Shown: positions 1 through 9,463, numbered from the stretch's first letter. The stretch: DNA of 64,000 nucleotides from Tamlana sp. 2_MG-2023 (GCF_030548465.1 NZ_JAUOSF010000007.1:1-64000); one strand, 5' to 3'. The notes: generated by a model from the sequence alone, not told the origin. Numbers and translations: made by a program.

Positions 1-281
1 AGGTGTGAAAAACGTAGAATTCTTTCTTTTTAGATTAACTACAATTTTTGCATAAACACAACTTTTAGGAATGATCCGTTTGAAGTACCATACCGACCTT
101 TTTTTGACAAAAAGAAGTTATTTTGGTTATTTACTGCTTTCTCTTCTAATACTTTAACACAGAGTTCCGCTGAGATTACACGGAGACTCACAGAGTTGTT
201 TTGACACGAATTTTTACGCTTACAGGATAACTAAAAGAGGGTATTTTTAAATGGTTGGCAAGAACGAGCTATAAAATAAAA
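1..281. other. Gene-free stretch
   Basis: No reading frame here has a plausible start, length and composition. The stretch is AT-rich. The only structure seen is a degenerate 10-11 base repeat at 158-195, and a tRNA-operon terminator begins at 282. It could be the distal flank of a gene lying outside the window. Confidence 0.6.
158..195. repeat. Degenerate 10-11 bp tandem repeat (C-R-C-N-GAG units)
   Basis: Four copies of a 7-base core occur at 158 (CACAGAG), 168 (CGCTGAG), 179 (CACGGAG) and 189 (CACAGAG), spaced 10, 11 and 10 bases apart, about one helical turn. Sequences of this kind are familiar between genes in many bacterial genomes, but I know no settled function. It is too short and too irregular for a CRISPR array. 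Confidence 0.6.
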
Positions 282-317
282 AAACCTCCTGAAAATCAAA
301 CGATTAACAGGAGGTTT
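282..317 (-). terminator. Rho-independent terminator of the tRNA operon
   Basis: A perfect 10-base stem (AAACCTCCTG at 282-291, CAGGAGGTTT at 308-317) with a 16-base loop. Read on the minus strand it is followed by a run of seven T and then ATTTTAT. It starts 3 bases past the tRNA-Leu 3' end. Confidence 0.9.
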
Positions 318-319
318 AG

Positions 320-403
320 TACTGAAGACGGGACTTGAACCCGTACGTCCTAATGGACATTGGATTTTAAGTCCAACGTGTCTACCAATTCCACCACTTC
401 AGC
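320..403 (-). tRNA. tRNA-Leu(TAA)
   Basis: The minus strand folds into an 84-base class II tRNA with a long variable arm. The acceptor stem is GCTGAAG paired with CTTCAGT (one G-T pair) and the discriminator is A. The anticodon loop CTTAAAA gives anticodon TAA, and the T-arm GGTTCAAGTCC is intact. CCA is not encoded. It lies 27 bases downstream of tRNA-Gly and is probably co-transcribed with it. Confidence 0.97.
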
Positions 404-430
404 ATTGGTATATTTTTAAGAAAGTTTCAG

Positions 431-502
431 AGCGAAAGACGGGATTTGAACCCGCGACCCCCACCTTGGCAAGGTGATGCTCTACCCCTGAGCTACTTTC
501 GC
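431..502 (-). tRNA. tRNA-Gly(GCC)
   Basis: The minus strand folds into a 72-base cloverleaf with acceptor stem GCGAAAG/CTTTCGC and discriminator T, as usual for bacterial glycine tRNA. The anticodon loop is TTGCCAA, so the anticodon is GCC. The T-arm GGTTCAAATCC is intact and CCA is not encoded. It is the first gene of a two-tRNA unit with its own promoter. Confidence 0.97.
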
Positions 503-541
503 AGTCATTTTAATGAACGTGCAACATTGCTATTGCGGGTG

Positions 542-571
542 CAAATTTAATACTTTTATGTAAATACCAAA
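542..571 (-). promoter_or_regulatory. Bacteroidota-type promoter of the tRNA-Gly/tRNA-Leu unit
   Basis: On the minus strand TTTG (568-571) is followed after 18 bases by TAAATTTG (542-549). This matches the Bacteroidota primary-sigma consensus TTTG ... TAnnTTTG. The expected transcript start is near 535, about 30 bases before the tRNA-Gly 5' end. Confidence 0.75.
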
Positions 572-600
572 GCCTTTTTTAAAATTTTTTCAATTTATTT

Positions 601-3213
601 TTAGGCTTGCTTTTTCTTCACGAGCATACGTTTGATTTCATTCAGTTTCATAAGCGCTTCTACCGGTGTAAGTGTATCAATATCAGTATGTAAAATTTCC
701 TCCTTAATATTTTCTAATAAAGGGTCGTCTAAATTGAAAAAACTGAGCTGCATATCATCTTCTATCGATTTTACCTTATCGGTGAGTTCTTCGCTAGAAT
801 GTGACTTTTCCAACTTCTTTAAAATTTTATTGGCACGATGTAAAACCTGTTGCGGCATTCCTGCCATTTTAGCCACATGAATACCAAAACTATGCTCACT
901 ACCACCTTCTACAAGCTTTCTTAAGAAAAGCACGTTATCTTTTAATTCCTTAACCGATACATTAAAGTTTTTTATGCGTCCGAAGGTTTCACACATTTCA
1001 TTCAACTCATGATAATGCGTAGCGAAAAGGGTTTTTGGTTTTGCAGGATGTTCATGCAAATATTCGCTAATGGCCCAAGCGATAGAAATCCCATCATAAG
1101 TACTGGTACCACGGCCAATTTCATCAAGAAGCACCAAACTACGATCGGAGATATTATTCAAAATCGAAGCTGTTTCATTCATTTCAACCATAAAGGTGGA
1201 TTCACCCATAGAAATATTATCGCTAGCTCCTACTCTTGTAAAAATCTTATCTACCAACCCTATTTTAGCTTCTTTTGCTGGCACAAAACTGCCTATTTGC
1301 GCTAACAACACAATTAAAGCGGTTTGCCTTAATATTGCCGATTTACCAGACATATTAGGCCCGGTAATCATAATAATTTGCTGCGACTCACGATCTAAGA
1401 ACACATTGTTCGCGATATAAGCCTCACCTAAAGGCAATTGCTTTTCAATAACGGGGTGACGCCCATCTTTGATATCTAAATCATGAGATTCATCAATTAT
1501 TGGGTAAATATAATGGTTATCTTTTGCCAATTGTGAAAAGCCGCATAAACAATCCAATTGCCCGACGAGGTAGGCATTTTGTTGAACTGGCTTAATATAC
1601 TGATTCATCCATGTAACCAAATCTGCAAACAGTTGCTGCTCGATGGCTTGAATACGATCTTCGGCACCTAAAATTTTGGCTTCATATTCTTTAAGTTCTT
1701 CAGTAATGTAACGTTCGGCATTGACTAAGGTTTGCTTTCTAATCCATTCTTCAGGCACTTTATCTTTATGTGTATTTCGAACTTCAATATAATAGCCAAA
1801 CACATTGTTTGAGGCAATTTTAAGCGATGTAATTCCTGTGCGCTCACTTTCACGCTCCAACATATTATCTAGATAATCTTTCCCTGATTTAGACAAACCA
1901 CGTAACTCATCTAATTCGGCGGAAAAACCTACCGCAATACTATTCCCTTTCAATACATTTACGGGTGCATCTTCATTTAAGGTCGTCTTTATTTTATCAC
2001 GTAGAACATCGCAACTTTGAAGCGTATCTCCAATAATTTTCAAAGAATCATTGTCACAATTGGAAGCCATTTCTTTTATTGGCACAATAGCTTCTAAAGA
2101 ATTTTTAAGCTGAATAACCTCTCGCGGATTTACTTTCCCTGTAGCTATTTTTGAAATTAAGCGTTCCAAATCGCCAATTTGCTTGATGTGATTTTGAATT
2201 TTCTGAAGCACAGATTCTTCCGCAGATAAATAACTCACCACTTCATGGCGCTGTTTTATCTTCTCAATATTCTTTAAAGGCAATGCTAACCAACGCTTTA
2301 GCAACCTTCCGCCCATAGGCGAAATCGTCTTATCAATCACATTTAATAAGGTAACTGCGTTGTTATTGGTTGAGTTATAAAGCTCTAAATTCCGAATGGT
2401 AAAGCGATCCATCCACACGTAATCGTCTTCAGCGATACGCGAAACCGAAGTAATATGCTGCAGTTTATGATGTTGGGTTTCTCCTAAATAATGTAGAATT
2501 GACCCCGAAGCGATAATGCCTTCGTACAAATCTTCAATTCCAAAACCCTTAAGCGTTTTGGTATCAAAATGTTTTATAAGTGTTTCGTAAGCATAATCGG
2601 TTTGATACACCCAATCTTCTAAATAAAACGTATGAAAATCGTCGCCAAAGGTGTTATTAAACAGACTGCGCTTTTGTTTGGAGACTAGAACTTCACTCGG
2701 ACTAAAATTCTGAAGTAATTTATCAATGTATTCGGCATTTCCCTGTGAGGTTAAAAACTCTCCTGTAGAAATATCTAAAAATGAAATACCGATGTTCTTT
2801 TTATCAAAATAAACCGAACATAAAAAGTTGTTCGATTTAGACACTAAAACCTCATCATTAAGAGCAACACCTGGCGTCACCAATTCGGTCACTCCACGTT
2901 TTACTATATTTTTGGTTTGTTTCGGGTCTTCTAACTGGTCGCAAATCGCGACACGCTCACCGGCCTTTACCAGTTTTGGTAAATACGTATTTAGCGAATG
3001 ATGCGGAAACCCGGCCAATTCAATTTCACTCTCACTCCCTGCACCACGTTTGGTTAAAATAATTCCTAAAATACCTGCTGTTTTTACGGCATCAGACCCG
3101 AAGGTTTCATAGAAATCTCCCACCCGAAACAACAATAAAGCATCTGGATACTTTGCCTTTATAGCATTGTATTGTTTCATTAACGGCGTTTCTTTTTTAG
3201 TTTTTTTCGTCAT
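601..3213 (-). CDS. mutS: DNA mismatch repair protein MutS
   Basis: This is the mismatch-recognition ATPase that binds base mismatches and small loops and recruits MutL. At 870 residues it has the usual length for the family. The N-terminal mismatch-binding domain has the FYE motif (residues 34-36, in GDFYETFG) whose Phe stacks on the mispair. The C-terminal ATPase has a Walker A site GPNMSGKS near residue 615, then the signature STFMVEM and Walker [17 protein letters not shown]. The sequence is intact with no frameshift. It ends 98 bases before tRNA-Gly, which has its own promoter. Upstream, 199 bases separate it from the divergent RNA methyltransferase gene. A candidate -7 element on the minus strand (TATCTTTG at 3368-3375) lies far upstream of the start. 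Confidence 0.98.
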   Translation of the reverse strand: MTKKTKKETPLMKQYNAIKAKYPDALLLFRVGDFYETFGSDAVKTAGILGIILTKRGAGSESEIELAGFPHHSLNTYLPKLVKAGERVAICDQLEDPKQTKNIVKRGVTELVTPGVALNDEVLVSKSNNFLCSVYFDKKNIGISFLDISTGEFLTSQGNAEYIDKLLQNFSPSEVLVSKQKRSLFNNTFGDDFHTFYLEDWVYQTDYAYETLIKHFDTKTLKGFGIEDLYEGIIASGSILHYLGETQHHKLQHITSVSRIAEDDYVWMDRFTIRNLELYNSTNNNAVTLLNVIDKTISPMGGRLLKRWLALPLKNIEKIKQRHEVVSYLSAEESVLQKIQNHIKQIGDLERLISKIATGKVNPREVIQLKNSLEAIVPIKEMASNCDNDSLKIIGDTLQSCDVLRDKIKTTLNEDAPVNVLKGNSIAVGFSAELDELRGLSKSGKDYLDNMLERESERTGITSLKIASNNVFGYYIEVRNTHKDKVPEEWIRKQTLVNAERYITEELKEYEAKILGAEDRIQAIEQQLFADLVTWMNQYIKPVQQNAYLVGQLDCLCGFSQLAKDNHYIYPIIDESHDLDIKDGRHPVIEKQLPLGEAYIANNVFLDRESQQIIMITGPNMSGKSAILRQTALIVLLAQIGSFVPAKEAKIGLVDKIFTRVGASDNISMGESTFMVEMNETASILNNISDRSLVLLDEIGRGTSTYDGISIAWAISEYLHEHPAKPKTLFATHYHELNEMCETFGRIKNFNVSVKELKDNVLFLRKLVEGGSEHSFGIHVAKMAGMPQQVLHRANKILKKLEKSHSSEELTDKVKSIEDDMQLSFFNLDDPLLENIKEEILHTDIDTLTPVEALMKLNEIKRMLVKKKQA

Positions 3214-3412
3214 AATGCTGTTTTCATTCCCTTAGAAATTCACCCAAGGTCATGTTGTTTTTAAGTCTTATTTTTGCGGAAATTGCAAGATTGCTAATGT
3301 AGCGTTATTTTGATTTTTTATAAAATCATGACCTTACAAGTTATTTACAATTAAAAATAGATTTCAACAAAGATACAGGCTTGAACATAGCAGCACTTAT
3401 CTTTTCATTAAA

Positions 3413-3958
3413 ATGAAAACCATGCGTAAATTAAAAAATAGCGAATTAGACCGATTGACTGTAAACGACTTTAAAACTGCCGAAAAAACCCCAATCATAA
3501 TCGTTTTGGACAACATAAGAAGCTTGAATAACATTGGTTCTGTTTTTAGAACAAGTGATGCTTTTTTAATTGAAAAAATTTACCTCTGTGGCATTACGGC
3601 CACACCACCTCACAAAGATATTCACAAAACAGCTTTAGGAAGCACCGATACGGTAGACTGGGAACACGTTGAAAACACAATGGATTTAGTTGAAAAACTT
3701 AAAGCTGATGGTGTAAAAATATGCGCCGTTGAACAAGCTGAAAACGCGACCATGCTCAATGATTTTAAAGTTGAAAAAAACACCACTTACGCACTTGTTT
3801 TCGGAAATGAAGTTAAAGGCGTTGCTCAAAATGTAGTTTCAGTAAGCGATACGGTTATTGAAATCCCGCAATACGGCACCAAGCATTCTTTAAATATTTC
3901 GGTGAGTTGTGGTGTTGTGGTTTGGGATTTGTTTAGTAAACTCAGTGCTAAGTCTTAA
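3413..3958 (+). CDS. TrmH/SpoU-family RNA 2'-O-methyltransferase
   Basis: A 181-residue SPOUT-class methyltransferase, expected to put a methyl group on a ribose 2'-OH of tRNA or rRNA. The three SpoU motifs are visible: an N-terminal block ending in IGSVFRTSDAF with the conserved Asn and Arg, the middle LVFGNEVKGV, and the C-terminal IEIPQYGTKHSLNISVSCG that forms the knotted cofactor site. It lacks the N-terminal L30e-like substrate domain of larger TrmB/RlmB-type enzymes, so the RNA target cannot be read from sequence. An ATG nine bases downstream (3422) is an equally good start. Only three bases separate it from the next methyltransferase gene, so the two are likely co-transcribed. TATTTTTG at 3269-3276 is a candidate -7 element. 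Confidence 0.9.
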   Translation: MKTMRKLKNSELDRLTVNDFKTAEKTPIIIVLDNIRSLNNIGSVFRTSDAFLIEKIYLCGITATPPHKDIHKTALGSTDTVDWEHVENTMDLVEKLKADGVKICAVEQAENATMLNDFKVEKNTTYALVFGNEVKGVAQNVVSVSDTVIEIPQYGTKHSLNISVSCGVVVWDLFSKLSAKS

Positions 3959-3961
3959 TAA

Positions 3962-4621
3962 GTGACTAAAAAAACAAAACAACCTTGGCCAACCAAAGCG
4001 GTCATGGACCAAATCTACGACTTGAACCTTTGGGGCGGCAAGGAACATGATTTTTATTCTGGAGACGGCTCGCATAATCCTGAAATCATCAACCCGTATT
4101 TAGAGGCTGTTTCTGCATTCTTAAAAACCAAAAATAATACGCTCACGGTTTGTGATTTAGGCTGTGGTGATTTCAATATTGGCAAGCAACTGCTCCCCTT
4201 TTCAAAAAAGTATATTGCTATTGATATTGTTGAAAAACTTATTGACAGAAACGAAAGTCTTTATAAATCTGATAAGCTCGAATTTCACTGTTTAGATATC
4301 GCCAAAGATCCTTGGCCAAAAGCAGACTGTATCATTTTACGCCAAGTTTTGCAGCATTTATCAAACAAAGAAATACTACAAGTGCTTGAAAAAATTAAGG
4401 CTTACCAATACGTTATTCTAACGGAACACATCCCGGGAGGTGACTTCATCCCGAATAAAGACATCATTTCTGGACAAGGCATCAGGCTGAAACAAAATAG
4501 CGGGGTTAATCTTCTAGAAGCGCCATTCTTTTTGAAAATTAAATCTGAAATCTTATTAACCGAACACTTCCCTGAACAACACAAAGGACGTATTGTAACG
4601 AAATTATATACGCTTTTTTAA
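3962..4621 (+). CDS. Class I SAM-dependent methyltransferase, substrate unknown
   Basis: A 219-residue protein that starts at GTG three bases after the preceding stop. A Rossmann-type SAM-binding core is visible: motif I VCDLGCGDFNIG near residues 62-73, an acidic end of strand 2 (YIAIDIVEKL), and a motif resembling the post-I/IV region (KADCIILRQVLQHLS). The first 40 residues (PWPTKAVMDQIYDLNLWGG) look like a substrate cap. Coupling to the upstream SpoU methyltransferase might mean an RNA or translation-factor substrate, but that is inference from position only. I do not recognise a named family. No ATG is available near the GTG, so the start is moderately certain. Confidence 0.8.
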   Translation: MTKKTKQPWPTKAVMDQIYDLNLWGGKEHDFYSGDGSHNPEIINPYLEAVSAFLKTKNNTLTVCDLGCGDFNIGKQLLPFSKKYIAIDIVEKLIDRNESLYKSDKLEFHCLDIAKDPWPKADCIILRQVLQHLSNKEILQVLEKIKAYQYVILTEHIPGGDFIPNKDIISGQGIRLKQNSGVNLLEAPFFLKIKSEILLTEHFPEQHKGRIVTKLYTLF

Positions 4622-4679
4622 GACTTTTGATAAAGACAAGTAGTTACCTATAAATTTAAAAAGTAAATTTATAGTAGAA

Positions 4680-4749
4680 TGTCAAATCGAGCGCAGTCGA
4701 GATTCTTTTTTTTATGAATGCATCGCTCTCGACTGCACTCGAGCTGACA
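4680..4749. repeat. Intergenic inverted repeat, 23-base arms
   Basis: The arms lie at 4680-4702 and 4727-4749. The right arm, reverse-complemented, matches the left at 20 of 23 bases, and both contain the core GCAGTCGAGA or TGCAGTCGAGA. The 24-base spacer is T-rich. It sits between the convergent ends of the methyltransferase gene and folK, where it could also end transcription from either side. Elements with this core are, to my knowledge, common between genes in flavobacteria. Confidence 0.8.
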
Positions 4750-4780
4750 ACAGTGCTTTATTGAATGTTCTATTTTTAAA

Positions 4781-5911
4781 TTAACACGAAGCAATTTGCT
4801 CCAAAACCCACAAATAATCGGCGCGGTTTCCAACAAAATCACGGTTAGAAACATCAATAATTTTGACATTAAAATCCGTTTGTGTTTTTAAGAACTCTAG
4901 ATAACCGGCGTTGATTTTCTCCAAATAATCATTCTGAATATTTTGCTCGTAATCACGTCCGCGTTTTTTAATATTTTGCTGAAGTCTTTCTGTATTTTGA
5001 TGTAAATACACGTATAAATCGGGTTTTCGCAACTCTTTATACATTAAGTAGAATAACTTACGATACAGGTTAAACTCATCTTCCGCTAGGGTGATTTTTG
5101 AAAAAATAAGCGATTTAAACACATCGTAATCGCTGACTATAAAATCTTTAAACAAATCTAACTGCGATAAGTCATCTGAAATTTGCTGATACCGATCGGC
5201 TAAAAAAGACATTTCTAAAGTAAAGGCATAACGATGTGCATCTTCGTAAAACTTAGGCAAAAACGGATTATCAGCATAGCGTTCTAATACAAGCTTGGCA
5301 TTAAAATCTTCAGATATTTTTGTGGCTAAACTGGTTTTCCCAGAGCCAATATTACCTTCAATAGCCAGGTAATTGTATTTTGAAAGTTCAAACTTCTTAC
5401 TTGGATTCTCTAAGCGCATCTCCAACGCTTCCAAAACAGAATCGTCTGGGCAAGCCTCTAACAACTCCGCAATTTTTGTCTTCAAAACAGGGTGTTCCTC
5501 ATGAGCGGCTATATCATTTAATGGTAAGAGTACAAACTTTCGTTTCGCCATTTCAGGATGTGGCAGCTGCAAGGTTTCGGTGCTAATAATTTCAGCTTCA
5601 GCTAAAACAATATCCAAGTCAATCACTCGGGCTTCATAACCACTTTTTTGAGTTCTTACACGGCCTAAATCAATTTCAATTTTCAGCAGTAATTCTAAAA
5701 CTTCTTGGGGTTCTAAAACACTTTTTAAAGCCAAACAGCAGTTTAAAAAATCGTCACTTTCAAAACCAAAAGCAGGCGATTTATACACTTTAGAAATACA
5801 AACCACATACCCAATCTGCTCATAAATGGCTTGAATGGCGGCTTGTAAATTTTTAAATTTATCACCTTTATTGCTTCCTAAAGCAATATAATATGTCATT
5901 GATTTTTGCAT
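4781..5911 (-). CDS. folK: FolK-deoxynucleoside kinase fusion (bifunctional)
   Basis: Two enzymes in one 376-residue chain. Residues 5-165 are HPPK (FolK), which pyrophosphorylates 6-hydroxymethyl-dihydropterin for folate synthesis: IALGSNKGDK at the N-terminus, KSPAFGFESDDFLNC, and the Mg-binding DLDIVL (98-103). From about residue 180 there is a deoxynucleoside kinase with P-loop GNIGSGKTS (186-194), the ERYADNPFLPKFY substrate loop near 210, and the lid-like KKRGRDYEQ. The kinase would phosphorylate a purine or pyrimidine deoxynucleoside for salvage; the base preference cannot be told. This fusion is known in Bacteroidota. ATG at 5899 (residue 5) is an equally likely start. It is divergent from the transporter gene at 5982. 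Confidence 0.95.
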   Translation of the reverse strand: MQKSMTYYIALGSNKGDKFKNLQAAIQAIYEQIGYVVCISKVYKSPAFGFESDDFLNCCLALKSVLEPQEVLELLLKIEIDLGRVRTQKSGYEARVIDLDIVLAEAEIISTETLQLPHPEMAKRKFVLLPLNDIAAHEEHPVLKTKIAELLEACPDDSVLEALEMRLENPSKKFELSKYNYLAIEGNIGSGKTSLATKISEDFNAKLVLERYADNPFLPKFYEDAHRYAFTLEMSFLADRYQQISDDLSQLDLFKDFIVSDYDVFKSLIFSKITLAEDEFNLYRKLFYLMYKELRKPDLYVYLHQNTERLQQNIKKRGRDYEQNIQNDYLEKINAGYLEFLKTQTDFNVKIIDVSNRDFVGNRADYLWVLEQIASC

Positions 5912-5981
5912 AAGAGCGGCAAAATAACTAAAACAATTTTTAATACTTTATATTTACAACACGTATTTATCCACAATCACT

Positions 5982-6686
5982 ATGTCTTTAAGAGATAAAC
6001 TTGCCGCACAACGTATTTATTTGCTTTTGGGTGGATTGTTTATAACGTCGTTAGTGGTTTCAAACTTAATCTTTCAAAAGTTTTTTTATTGGCACCCTAT
6101 AGATATTGAAATTTTTGGTAGCAAACTTTTTGAAATTTCAGTTGGTGTACTGCCCTATCCCATCACCTTTTTAATAACCGATTTAATTAGCGAAATCTAT
6201 GGTAAAAAGCGCGCTAATGATGTGGTGGTCGTTGGTATTTTTGCCTCGCTTTTTTCTCTTTTAATTATTCATGTTTCGAGTTTAGTGCCTGCTACACCTT
6301 GGTCTTACGTTGATGATACCATGTTTAATACTGTTTTTGGAAACACATCAATCGCCGTTTTTTCGAGCATGATTACTTATTTATTCGCTCAGTTTATTGA
6401 TATTCAAATTTATCATTTCTGGAAACGCCTAACTTTTGGCAAACATCTATGGCTTCGCAATAATTTTTCGACCTGGTTTTCACAGTTTATAGACACGTTT
6501 ACTATCGTGTTTTTACTGTGTTCTTTCGGAATTATTGAATGGGAAAATTTTAAAGGCCTCGTGCTTAGCGGTTTTTTATTTAAAGTTCTTATTGCCGCAT
6601 GCGACACCCCGTTTTTATACCTGGGTGTTTTTCTGTTTAGAAAACGTTTCCGTTTAAAAGTAAATCAAGAAATAGACTTACTCTAA
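5982..6686 (+). CDS. Queuosine precursor transporter (QPTR / YhhQ, DUF165 family)
   Basis: A 234-residue inner-membrane protein with about six hydrophobic segments and the family hallmarks ITFLITDLISEIYGKK near residues 59-75 and YLFAQFIDIQIYHFWK near 127-142. Characterised members import a 7-deazaguanine precursor (preQ0/preQ1) used to make queuosine in tRNA. The protein ends RFRLKVNQEIDLL. It stands alone, 70 bases from the divergent folK and 107 bases from the AsmA-like gene. The window also encodes QueG, the last queuosine step, but more than 50 kb away. A near-consensus TATATTTA lies about 25 bases upstream of the ATG. Confidence 0.88.
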   Translation: MSLRDKLAAQRIYLLLGGLFITSLVVSNLIFQKFFYWHPIDIEIFGSKLFEISVGVLPYPITFLITDLISEIYGKKRANDVVVVGIFASLFSLLIIHVSSLVPATPWSYVDDTMFNTVFGNTSIAVFSSMITYLFAQFIDIQIYHFWKRLTFGKHLWLRNNFSTWFSQFIDTFTIVFLLCSFGIIEWENFKGLVLSGFLFKVLIAACDTPFLYLGVFLFRKRFRLKVNQEIDLL

Positions 6687-6754
6687 GGATTGCTTCAAAA
6701 TGAAATGAGTTAATATTTAACGGTTATCAGCGTATGTGCTTTTCGCAAAACAAC

Positions 6755-6762
6755 TAACTTTG
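6755..6762 (+). promoter_or_regulatory. -7 promoter element upstream of the AsmA-like gene
   Basis: TAACTTTG fits TAnnTTTG and ends 31 bases before the ATG. No good TTTG is found at the -33 distance. Confidence 0.5.
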
Positions 6763-6793
6763 TTCTCCCTAACCCAACATCAGATCTTTATTT

Positions 6794-9463
6794 ATGAAGA
6801 AAATTCTAAAAATTGCTGGAATCATCCTAATTACTATAATTATCGCATTAATAGCGATTCCGTTTATTTTTCAAGGCCGCATTCAAGAGCTTGTAAAACA
6901 AACTATTAACAAGAACATCAATGCTCATGTAGAGTTTAGCGATGTTGACCTCAGCTTTATAAGGAATTTCCCTGAAGCAGGGATTAGTGTTACCGATTTG
7001 GTAATCACAAATTTTGAACCTTTTAAGGACGAAACTTTAGCCATTGCTAAAACCATTTCCTTTACCATGTCGGTTAAAGAGGTGTTTAAAAGTGCCGACG
7101 AAGCCATGGTAATAAACTCCATTTATATTGATGAAGCGCTTATCACTTTAAAAACCGATAAATTCGGAAATAGCAACTACGATATTGCAAAAGAATCAGA
7201 AGATGTTAACGCTTCCGCGGAAGAACAACCTAGTAATTTTGCCTTCAGCATTAAAGATTATCAAATCAAGAATAGTGCTTTCACTTATATTGACGAACTA
7301 TCAAATACTACGGCTCATATTTCTGAATTCAATCATGAAGGCCACGGCACATTTACTTCCGAAGTTTCAGAACTAGATACTGAAACTGCATTAAATCTTA
7401 GCGTAACTATAGATAGCACCAATTATTTAAACAATAACCCCATAAAGTTAGATGCCTTAATTGGCGTTGATTTAAATAACAACAAATACACTTTCAAGGA
7501 AAATAAAGCGCAAATCAATCAGCTACCTATTCATTTTGATGGTTTTGTTCAGCTCCTTGATGAAGGTCAAAACATTGATATTACCTTTGAAAATCCGGAA
7601 TCTGATTTCAAAAATTTCTTAGCGCTTATCCCTGAAACTTACTCTAAAAGCATTGAAAACGTTGAAACCACTGGTGATTTTATCGTAAAAGGTATGGTAA
7701 AAGGACAACTTACCGAAACCACAATCCCTACTTTTGATGTAAGCATCACATCTAACGACGCTTCTTTTAAATATCCAGACCTACCTAAAGCTGTAAAACA
7801 TATTAGCATCCATACACTTATCAAGAATACTACTGGAAATGCAGATGATACTTATGTTGACATCAATAGGCTTGATTTTCAAATTGACCAAGATGTGTTT
7901 AAAGCTTCAGCACACTTAAAAAATCTAACCCAAAATATGTTAGTTGATGCCAATATCAATGGGGTTTTAAATCTAGCCAACATCAGTAAAGCCTACCCTG
8001 TAGATTTAGATCAAAATCTCAGTGGTATTTTAAAAGCTAAAGTGAATACAGCTTTCGATATGAATGCGATTGACACCAATGCCTATGAACGCATAAAAAG
8101 CAATGGCTCTGTAGATCTTACTGGTTTTGAAATGACTTCGGAAGACTTTGTAAAACCCATACAAATTTCACAAGCGAATTTAACCTTTAATCCAGGTACG
8201 GTATCTTTAAATCAATTTAAAGCAAAAACAGGCGAAACCGATTTAAACGCTACCGGAACAATTAACAACCTATTAGGTTTTGTATTTAGCGACCAAACTT
8301 TAAAAGGTAATTTTGATTTAAATTCTTATCTTTTTAAGGTGAATGATTTTATGTCTGAAACCCAAGAAGAAACAGAACAATCTACTGAAACTACAACGAC
8401 TACCGAGGCTATAAAAATTCCAGCATTTTTAGATTGTACCATAAATGCTAAAGCGAATATGGTCGTTTACGACAATTTAAATTTAGAAGATGTTACAGGT
8501 ACTCTAATTATAAAAGATGAACAAGTGACTCTTCAAAACGTGAGCTCACGTATATTTAACGGAAAGCTTGGTCTTTCTGGTAACGTATCTACAAAAACAG
8601 AAGTACCTAGTTTTAATATGGCTTTAGATGCCGATAGTTTTGATATCGCACAATCGTTTAAAGACCTTGAGTTACTTAGAAGTTTAGCCCCAATAGCGCA
8701 AATTTTTCAAGGAAAACTAAATACGAATATTAACATCTCAGGAGATTTAAACAATAATTTTACGCCAAAGCTAAACAGTCTTACTGGTCAAGCTTTAGCT
8801 GAATTACTTTCCACTCAAATTAATAAAGATGAAAACGGGTTAATAAGCAAGCTTGATAACGCTGTAGATTTTATAGATTTTGAAGATATTAATATCAATG
8901 ATATAAAAACCAAACTAGAATTTGCGAATGGAAAAGTTAGTGTTTCACCTTTCGATTTAAATTATAAGGACATTGATATTACAGTTACCGGTGCACACGG
9001 TTTCGATAAAACCATTGATTACAGTGCCGTTTTTAACGTTCCTGCCAAGTATTTAGGAAGTGATATAAACCGCTTGATTGGTAAAATTGACGATTCTAAG
9101 GTAGATAATATGTCTATTCCAATTACAGCAAACATCACTGGTAGTTATACGAGTCCGAATGTAAAAACCGATTTAACAAGTGCTGCTAAAAACTTAAGCA
9201 ATCAGCTTTTAGAAATTCAGAAAGAAAAATTACTTAATCAAGGTAAAGATGAAATCAACAATTTAATTGGTGATGTTATTGGCGGAAATAAAACCAAATC
9301 AGACTCCTTAAAGCAAGACCAAAGTAAACACGTTGAAGATGTTTTAAATGGCCTTATAGGTTCTAAAGAAAATACAGATACCACCTCAAATAAGACTAAT
9401 GACTCTAAAAAAGTGATTAAAAATGTGTTAGACGGTTTCTTAGGCGGAAAGAAAAAAGAGTAA
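6794..9463 (+). CDS. AsmA-family envelope protein
   Basis: An 889-residue protein with an N-terminal membrane anchor (residues 5-25, hydrophobic ILKIAGIILITIIIALIAIP). A typical AsmA N-terminal block follows (FSDVDLSFIRNFPEAGISVTD), and then a long beta-rich body with many Asn, Asp and Thr residues. The C-terminal AsmA-like region spans roughly residues 560-760 (ALDADSFDIAQSF, FANGKVSVSPFDL). The tail after 800 is charged and of low complexity with two similar pieces (GDVIGGNKTK, DGFLGGKKKE). Family members are thought to bridge the periplasm and move lipid or help outer-membrane assembly. The sequence supports the fold rather than a specific substrate. It is a single-gene unit with a promoter element upstream and a long hairpin downstream. 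Confidence 0.88.
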   Translation: MKKILKIAGIILITIIIALIAIPFIFQGRIQELVKQTINKNINAHVEFSDVDLSFIRNFPEAGISVTDLVITNFEPFKDETLAIAKTISFTMSVKEVFKSADEAMVINSIYIDEALITLKTDKFGNSNYDIAKESEDVNASAEEQPSNFAFSIKDYQIKNSAFTYIDELSNTTAHISEFNHEGHGTFTSEVSELDTETALNLSVTIDSTNYLNNNPIKLDALIGVDLNNNKYTFKENKAQINQLPIHFDGFVQLLDEGQNIDITFENPESDFKNFLALIPETYSKSIENVETTGDFIVKGMVKGQLTETTIPTFDVSITSNDASFKYPDLPKAVKHISIHTLIKNTTGNADDTYVDINRLDFQIDQDVFKASAHLKNLTQNMLVDANINGVLNLANISKAYPVDLDQNLSGILKAKVNTAFDMNAIDTNAYERIKSNGSVDLTGFEMTSEDFVKPIQISQANLTFNPGTVSLNQFKAKTGETDLNATGTINNLLGFVFSDQTLKGNFDLNSYLFKVNDFMSETQEETEQSTETTTTTEAIKIPAFLDCTINAKANMVVYDNLNLEDVTGTLIIKDEQVTLQNVSSRIFNGKLGLSGNVSTKTEVPSFNMALDADSFDIAQSFKDLELLRSLAPIAQIFQGKLNTNINISGDLNNNFTPKLNSLTGQALAELLSTQINKDENGLISKLDNAVDFIDFEDININDIKTKLEFANGKVSVSPFDLNYKDIDITVTGAHGFDKTIDYSAVFNVPAKYLGSDINRLIGKIDDSKVDNMSIPITANITGSYTSPNVKTDLTSAAKNLSNQLLEIQKEKLLNQGKDEINNLIGDVIGGNKTKSDSLKQDQSKHVEDVLNGLIGSKENTDTTSNKTNDSKKVIKNVLDGFLGGKKKE

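Noticed and set aside
158-195. Possible CRISPR array
   Set aside because: Units of 7 bases spaced 10-11 bases apart are too short and too irregular for repeats and spacers, and no cas genes are present.
3962-4621. A named tRNA or ubiquinone methyltransferase
   Set aside because: Only general SAM-binding motifs are visible. No motif supports a particular substrate.
4669-4869. Minus-strand 66-codon frame over the inverted repeat
   Set aside because: It overlaps the 3' end of folK and the repeat. Composition is not credible for a protein.
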